This document shows positions 23,674-28,743 of a stretch of 28,743 bases of DNA, piece after piece. Each line of letters starts with the position of its first letter. The first letter of the stretch is position 1. Origin of the DNA: Saccoglossus kowalevskii (Eukaryota > Hemichordata > Enteropneusta > Harrimaniidae); contig NW_003138319.1 of the NCBI RefSeq assembly GCF_000003605.2, positions 1 through 28,743 of the forward strand, given 5' to 3'. The notes below the pieces were generated by a model that did no database searches, had not been told where the DNA came from, and was given only the letters and a program-made list of their open reading frames with translations. The position numbers and the translations under genes are program-made.

Positions 23674-24439
23674 CTGGCAGAGCTGTGCTCTGTAAACAAT
23701 ATGTCTGCATTATACTGACAGAGCTGAGCTCTGTTACCAATCTGACTGCATTACGCTGACAGATTTCTGTTACCAATCTGACTGCATTACACTGAAATAA
23801 CTGTGCTCTGTTACCAATCTGACTGCATTACACTGACAGAGCTGTGCTCTGTTACCAATCTGACTGCATTACACTAACAGAGCTGTGCTCTGTTACCAAT
23901 CTGACTGCATTACACTGACAGAGCTGTGCTCTGTTACCAATATGACTCCATTACACTGACAGAGATGAGCTCTGTTACCAATCTGACTGCATTACACTGA
24001 CAGAGCTGTGCTCTGTTACCAATCTGACTGCATTACACTGACAGAGCTGATCTCTGTTATCAATATGACTGCATTACACTGACAGAGCTGTGCTGTGTTA
24101 CCAATCTGACTGCATTACACTGACAGAGCTGAGCTCTGTTACCAATATGACTGCATTACTCTGACAGAGCTGAGCTCTGTTACCAATCTGACTGCATTAC
24201 ACTGACAGAGCTGTGCTCTGTTACCAATCTGACTGCATTACACTGACAGAGCTGAGCTCTGTTACCAATCTGACTGCATTACACTGACAGAGCTGAGCTC
24301 TGTTACCAATCTGACTGCATTACACTGACAGATCTGTGCTCTGTTACCAATCTGACTGCATTACACTGACAGAGCAGTGCTCTGTTACTAATCTGACCGC
24401 ATTACACTGACAGAGCTGTGCTCTGTTACCAATCTGACC

Positions 24440-25289
24440 ACATTACACTGACAGAGCTGAGCTCTGTTACCAATCTGACTGCATTACACTGACAGAACTG
24501 AGCTGTTACCAATCTGACTGCATTACACTGACAGAGCTGAGCTCTGTTACCAATATGACTGCATTACACTGACAGAGATCTGTTACCAATATGACTGCAT
24601 TACACTGGCAGAGCTGTGCTCTGTAAACAATATGTCTGCATTATACTGACAGAGCTGAGCTCTGTTACCAATCTGACTGCATTACACTGACAGAACTGAG
24701 CTGTTACCAATCTGACTGCATTACACTGACAGAGCTGAGCTCTGTTACCAATATGACTGCATTACACTGACAGAGCTCTGTTACCAATATGACTGCATTA
24801 CACTGGCAGAGCTGTGCTCTGTAAACAATATGTCTGCATTATACTGACAGAGCTGAGCTCTGTTACCAATCTGACTGCATTACGCTGACAGATTTCTGTT
24901 ACCAATCTGACTGCATTACACTGAAATAACTGTGCTCTGTTACCAATCTGACTGCATTACACTGACAGAGCTGTGCTCTGTTACCAATCTGACTGCATTA
25001 CACTGACAGAGCTGTGCTCTGTTACCAATATGACTCCATTACACTGGCAGAGATGAGCTCTGTTACCAATCTGACTGCATTACACTGACAGGGCTGTGCT
25101 CTGTTACCAATATGACCACATTACACTGACAGAGCTGTGCTCTGTTACCAATCTGACGGCATTACACTGACAGAGCTGAGCTCTGTTACCAATATGACTG
25201 CATTACACTGACAGAGCTGAGCTCTGTTACCAATCTGACTGCATTACACTGACAGAGCTGTGCTCTGTTACCAATCTGACTGCATTACA
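24440..25289 (+). repeat. 850-bp block matching 8181-9030
   Basis: This is the partner of 8181-9030 at offset 16,259 bp, including the fourth occurrence of the 198-bp short HOR (CTGGCAG monomers at 24605 and 24803). Its right part runs on into the block that matches 12785-14348, so the junction between two differently sourced blocks lies near 24.95-25.29 kb. Confidence 0.75.
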
Positions 25290-26514
25290 CTGACAGAGCT
25301 GAGCTCTGTTACCAATCTGACTGCATTACACTGACAGAGCTGTGCTCTGTTACCAATCTGACTGCATTACACTGACAGATCTGTGCTCTGTTACCAATCT
25401 GACTGCATTACACTGACAGAGCAGTGCTCTGTTACTAATCTGACCGCATTACACTGACAGAGCTATGCTCTGTTACCAATCTGACCACATTACACTGACA
25501 GAGCTGAGCTCTGTTACCAATCTGACTGCATTACACTGACAGAGCTGTGCTCTGTTACCAATCTGACTGCATTACACTGACAGAGCTGAGCTCTGTTATC
25601 AATATGACTGCATTACACTGACAGAGCTGTGCTGTGTTACCAATCTGACTGCATTACACTGACAGAGCTGTGCTCTGTTACCAATCTGACTGCATTACAC
25701 TGACAGAGCTGTGCTGTGTTACCAATCTGACTGCATTACACTGACAGAGTTGTGCTCTGTTACCAATCTGACTGCATTACACTGACAGAGCTGAGCTCTG
25801 TTACCAATCTGACTGCATTACACTGACAGAACTGAGCTGTTACCAATCTGACTGCATTACACTGACAGAGCTGAGCTCTGTTACCAATATGACTGCATTA
25901 CACTGACAGAGCTCTGTTACCAATATGACTGCATTACACTGGCAGAGCTGTGCTCTGTAAACAATATGTCTGCATTATACTGACAGAGCTGTGCTCTGTT
26001 ACTAATCTGACCGCATTACACTGACAGAGCTGAGCTCTGTTACCAATCTGACTGCATTACGCTGACAGATTTCTGTTACCAATCTGACTGCATTACACTG
26101 AAATAACTGTGCTCTGTTACCAATCTGACTGTATTACACTGACAGAGCTGTGCTCTGTTACCAATCTGACTGCATTACACTAACAGAGCTGTGCTCTGTT
26201 ACCAATCTGACTGCATTACACTGACAGAGCTGTGCTCTGTTACCAATATGACAACATTACACTGACAGAGATGAGCTCTGTTACCAATCTGACTGCATTA
26301 CACTGACAGGGCTGTGCTCTGTTACCAATATGACCACATTACACTGACAGAGCTGTGCTCTGTTACCAATATGACTGCATTACACTGACAGAGCTGAGCT
26401 CTGTTACCAATCTGACTGCATTACACTGACAGAGCTGTGCTCTGTTACCAATCTGACTGCATTACACTGACAGAGCTGAGCTCTGTTACCAATCTGACTG
26501 CATTACACTGACAG
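24951..26514 (+). repeat. 1.56-kb block matching 12785-14348
   Basis: This is the partner of 12785-14348 at offset 12,166 bp, carrying GAGCTATGCTC (about 25461), GAGTTGTGC (about 25747, private), GACTGTATT (about 26128) and TATGACAACATT (26248). Just downstream an irregular segment (about 26615-26690) has CTGAATGC, CAGATCTCTG, CCAATCATGAC and GCTGTGATC. There the cassette is broken and no CTGGCAG monomer follows the 36-bp unit. Confidence 0.8.
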
Positions 26515-26614
26515 AGCTGAGCTCTGTTACCAATCTGACTGCATTACACTGACAGAACTGAGCTGTTACCAATCTGACTGCATTACACTGACAGAGCTGA
26601 GCTCTGTTACCAAT

Positions 26615-26695
26615 CTGAATGCATTACACTGACAGATCTCTGTTACCAATCATGACTGCATTACACTGACAGAGCTGTGATCTGTTACCAATCTG
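26615..26695 (+). repeat. Broken cassette with rare variants
   Basis: After a 39-bp unit and a type B unit (here with AATCTGAATGC), the expected 36-bp palindromic monomer reads CAGATCTCTG and is followed by CCAATCATGAC, with one extra base. The next unit starts CTGACAGAGCTGTGATC in place of the usual CTGGCAG/GTAAAC form. This is one of very few places where the 36-bp unit is not followed by CTGGCAG, so it may mark a recombination junction or a gene-conversion patch. Confidence 0.7.
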
Positions 26696-26699
26696 ACTG

Positions 26700-27475
26700 C
26701 ATTACACTGACAGAGCTGTGCTCTGTTACCAATCTGACTGCATTACACTGACAGAGCTGTGCTCTGTTACCCAATATGACTCCATTACACTGACAGAGAT
26801 GAACTCTGTTACCAATCTGACTGCATTACACTGACAGGGCTGTGCTCTGTTACCAATATAACCACATTACACTGACAGAGCTGTGCTCTGTTACCAATCT
26901 GACTGCATTACACTGACAGAGCTGAGCTCTGTTACCAATATGACTGCATTACACTGACAGAGCTGAGCTCTGTTACCAATCTGACTGCATTACACTGACA
27001 GATCTGTGCTCTGTTACCAATCTGACTGCATTACACTGACAGAGCTGTGCTCTGTTACCAATCTGACCGCATTACACTGACAGAGCTGTGCTCTGTTACC
27101 AGTATGACTGCATTACACTGACAGAGCTCTGTTACCAATATGACTGCATTACACTGGCAGAGCTGTGCTCTGTAACCAATATGTTTGCATTATACTGACA
27201 GAGCTGAGCTCTGTTACCAATCTGACTGCATTACGCTGACAGATTTCTGTTACCAATCTGACTGCATTACACTGACATAACTGTGCTCTGTTACCAATCT
27301 GACTGCATTACACTGACAGAGCTGAGCTCTGTTACCAATATGACTGCATTACACTGACAGAGCTGAGCTCTGTTACCAATCTGACTGCATTACACTGACA
27401 GAGCTGTGCTCTGTTACCAATCTGACTGCATTACACTGACAGAGCTGAGCTCTGTTACCAATCTGACTGCATTAC
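26700..27475 (+). repeat. 775-bp block matching 16030-16804
   Basis: This is the partner of 16030-16804 at an offset of about 10,670 bp. It carries the cassette haplotype with GTAACC and TTTGC (27154-27194) and CTGACATAACTG (27272). After the match comes CTCTGATACC (about 27492), a private change, and then a short partial cassette with CTGGCAG at 27641 that has GTAACC with TCTGC. Confidence 0.8.
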
Positions 27476-27977
27476 ACTGACAGAGCTGAGCTCTGATACC
27501 AATCTGACTGCATTACACTGACAGATCTGTGCTCTGTTACCAATCTGACTGCATTACACTGACAGAGCAGTGCTCTGTTACTAATCTGACTGCATTACAC
27601 TGACAGAGCTGAGCTCTGTTACCAATCTGACTGCATTACACTGGCAGAGCTGTGCTCTGTAACCAATATGTCTGCATTATACAGACAGAGCTGAGCTCTG
27701 TTACCAATCTGACTGCATTACACTGACAGATCTCTGTTACCAATCTGACTGCATTACACTGACAGAGCTGTGCTCCTGTTACCAATCTGACTGCATTACA
27801 CTGACAGAGCTGTGCTCTGTTACCAATCTGACTGCATTACACTGACAGAGCTGTGCTCTGTTACCAATATGACTCCATTACACTGACAGAGATGAACTCT
27901 GTTACCAATCTGACTGCATTACACTGACAGGGCTGTGCTCTGTTACCAATATGACCACATTACACTGACAGAGCTGT

Positions 27978-28743
27978 GCTCTGTTACCAATCTGACTGCA
28001 TTACACTGACAGGGCTGTGCTCTGTTACCAATATAACCACATTACACTGACAGAGCTGTGCTCTGTTACCAATCTGACTGCATTACACTGACAGAGCTGA
28101 GCTCTGTTACCAATATGACTGCATTACACTGACAGAGCTGAGCTCTGTTACCAATCTGACTGCATTACACTGACAGAGCTGTGCTCTGTTACCAATCTGA
28201 CTGCATTACACACTGACAGAGCTGAGCTCTGTTACCAATCTGACTGCATTACACTGACAGAGCTGAGCTCTGTTAGCAATCTGACTGCATTACACTGACA
28301 GATCTGTGCTCTGTTACCAATCTGACTGCATTACACTGACAGAGCTGTGCTCTGTTACCAATCTGACCGCATTACACTGACAGAGCTGTGCTCTGTTACC
28401 AATCTGACCACATTACACTGACAGAGCTGTGCTCTGTTACCAATCTGATTGCATTACACTGACAGAGCTGAGCTCTGTTACCAATATGACTGCATTACAC
28501 TGACAGAGCTGAGCTCTGTTACCAATCTGACTGCATTACACTGACAGAGCTGTGCTCTGTTACCAATCTGACTGCATTACACTGACAGAGCTGAGCTCTG
28601 TTACCAATCTGACTGCATTACACTGACAGAACTGAGCTGTTACCAATCTGACTGCATTACACTGACAGAGCTGAGCTCTGTTACCAATATGACGTGCATT
28701 ACACTGACAGAGCTCTGTTACCAATATGACTGCATTACACTGA
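27978..28743 (+). repeat. 766-bp block matching 19524-20289, cut by the window end
   Basis: This is the partner of 19524-20289 at offset 8,454 bp. It follows a local repeat of the CAGGGCTGTG monomer (about 27926 and 28008), first with TATGACCAC and then with TATAACCAC. The window stops one base after the point where the CTGGCAG monomer would begin. The last base reads CTGA and not CTGG, so the next monomer may be of another type. Confidence 0.75.

Larger units (their letters stand above)
1..28743. repeat. 41-bp satellite DNA array filling the whole window
   Basis: The entire window is a head-to-tail array of one 41-bp unit, about 700 copies, all in the same orientation; I saw no inverted monomer. 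Clean reference copies are 1044-1084 (type A) and 962-1002 (type B). Landmarks within a unit are CTGACAGAGC at 1-10, TGW at 11-13, GCTCTG at 14-19, TTACCAAT at 20-27, CTGACTGC at 28-35 and ATTACA at 36-41. Most copies differ from the consensus by zero to a few bases; 39-bp and 36-bp length variants are common. No non-repeat stretch of even one monomer length is present, and the array runs off both ends. This is the organisation of eukaryotic satellite DNA; the chromosomal position cannot be told from inside the array. I do not recognise the family. The repeat nature is certain; any function is unknown. Confidence 0.99.

Noticed and set aside
239-27681. RNA polymerase III A-box-like TGGCAGAGCTG in the CTGGCAG monomers
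   Set aside because: It has two mismatches to the A-box core, and no B box or T-run terminator at a suitable distance. It recurs only because the monomer recurs.
239-27700. TATA-like ATTATACTGA in the CTGGCAG monomer as a promoter
   Set aside because: It is a single C-to-T variant of ATTACACTGA fixed in one monomer class. No start site, gene or supporting element lies nearby.
1-28743. Protein-coding potential, such as a repeat protein encoded by the tandem units
   Set aside because: The unit is 41 bp, not a multiple of three, so the frame rotates every monomer. TGA at monomer positions 2-4 and 29-31 (plus 11-13 in type B) closes each forward frame at least once per three monomers. On the reverse strand two TAA per monomer do the same. 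The 39-bp and 36-bp units keep frame but are too few in a row. Open stretches are about one hundred bases and carry no start or domain signal worth calling.
1-28743. CRISPR array
   Set aside because: The repeats abut directly with no unique spacers, and the variable positions are point changes within the repeat, not 25-40 bp unique inserts.
1-28743. Steroid-receptor-like response element, because the inverted repeat has a 3-nt spacer
   Set aside because: The arms read CAGAGC/GCTCTG and do not match the AGAACA half-site, so the spacing alone is not evidence of receptor binding.
1-28743. Telomeric or subtelomeric simple repeat
   Set aside because: No TTAGGG, TTTAGGG, TTAGG or similar short telomeric motif occurs in tandem on either strand.
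1-28743. Assignment to a species or a named satellite family
   Set aside because: I do not recognise the monomer, and the window holds no unique flanking sequence. CpG absence and array style suggest an animal, but they do not identify one.

Overview
The window is one uninterrupted tandem array of a short satellite repeat, from the first base to the last. The basic monomer is 41 bp and there are about 700 copies, all head to tail in the same orientation. I found no unique sequence, transposon, RNA gene, CRISPR spacer or credible coding region. Both window edges lie inside the array, so neither flank is visible. This architecture indicates a eukaryotic nuclear genome, from a centromeric, pericentromeric, subtelomeric or other heterochromatic block. 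The consensus is about 46% GC but contains no CpG, which would fit an animal, perhaps a vertebrate, with CpG methylation. I do not recognise the family and cannot name the species.

Each monomer starts CTGACAGAGC, has TTACCAAT in the middle and ends GCATTACA. The two commonest forms differ only at monomer position 13 (T = type A, A = type B). That base is the last of a 3-nt loop between perfect 7-bp inverted arms (ACAGAGC / GCTCTGT). Marked variants (39-bp and 36-bp length variants, plus base variants such as CTGGCAG...GTAAAC, CTGAAATAACTG, CAGGGCTGTG, GATCTGTG, GAGCAGTG) recur in a fixed order. They form a higher-order repeat (HOR) of about 29-30 monomers (about 1.18-1.22 kb). Most observed copies are shortened: spacing between successive key monomers is most often 198, 562, 644-646, 685-686, 726-730, 1013-1017, 1054-1056 or 1177-1182 bp, and many of these classes differ by multiples of about 41 bp.

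Layout: 1-2.4 kb is a divergent section with only two early cassettes, followed by 1.88 kb without one. 3.6-6.1 kb holds three successive copies of a block of about 0.7-0.8 kb. 7.6-7.8 kb has a cluster of single-base indels. 8-18 kb is a mosaic of blocks that reappear elsewhere at shared offsets. 20.3-22.1 kb is a recent 644-bp tandem duplication (about 2.75 copies). 22.1-28.7 kb is largely made of blocks matching 8.2-10.1, 12.8-14.3, 16.0-16.8 and 19.5-20.3 kb. The pattern is what repeated unequal exchange or amplification of multi-monomer blocks would leave. The window shows no protein-based system. Its interest lies in the HOR organisation, the conserved hairpin with a polymorphic loop, and the record of array evolution.
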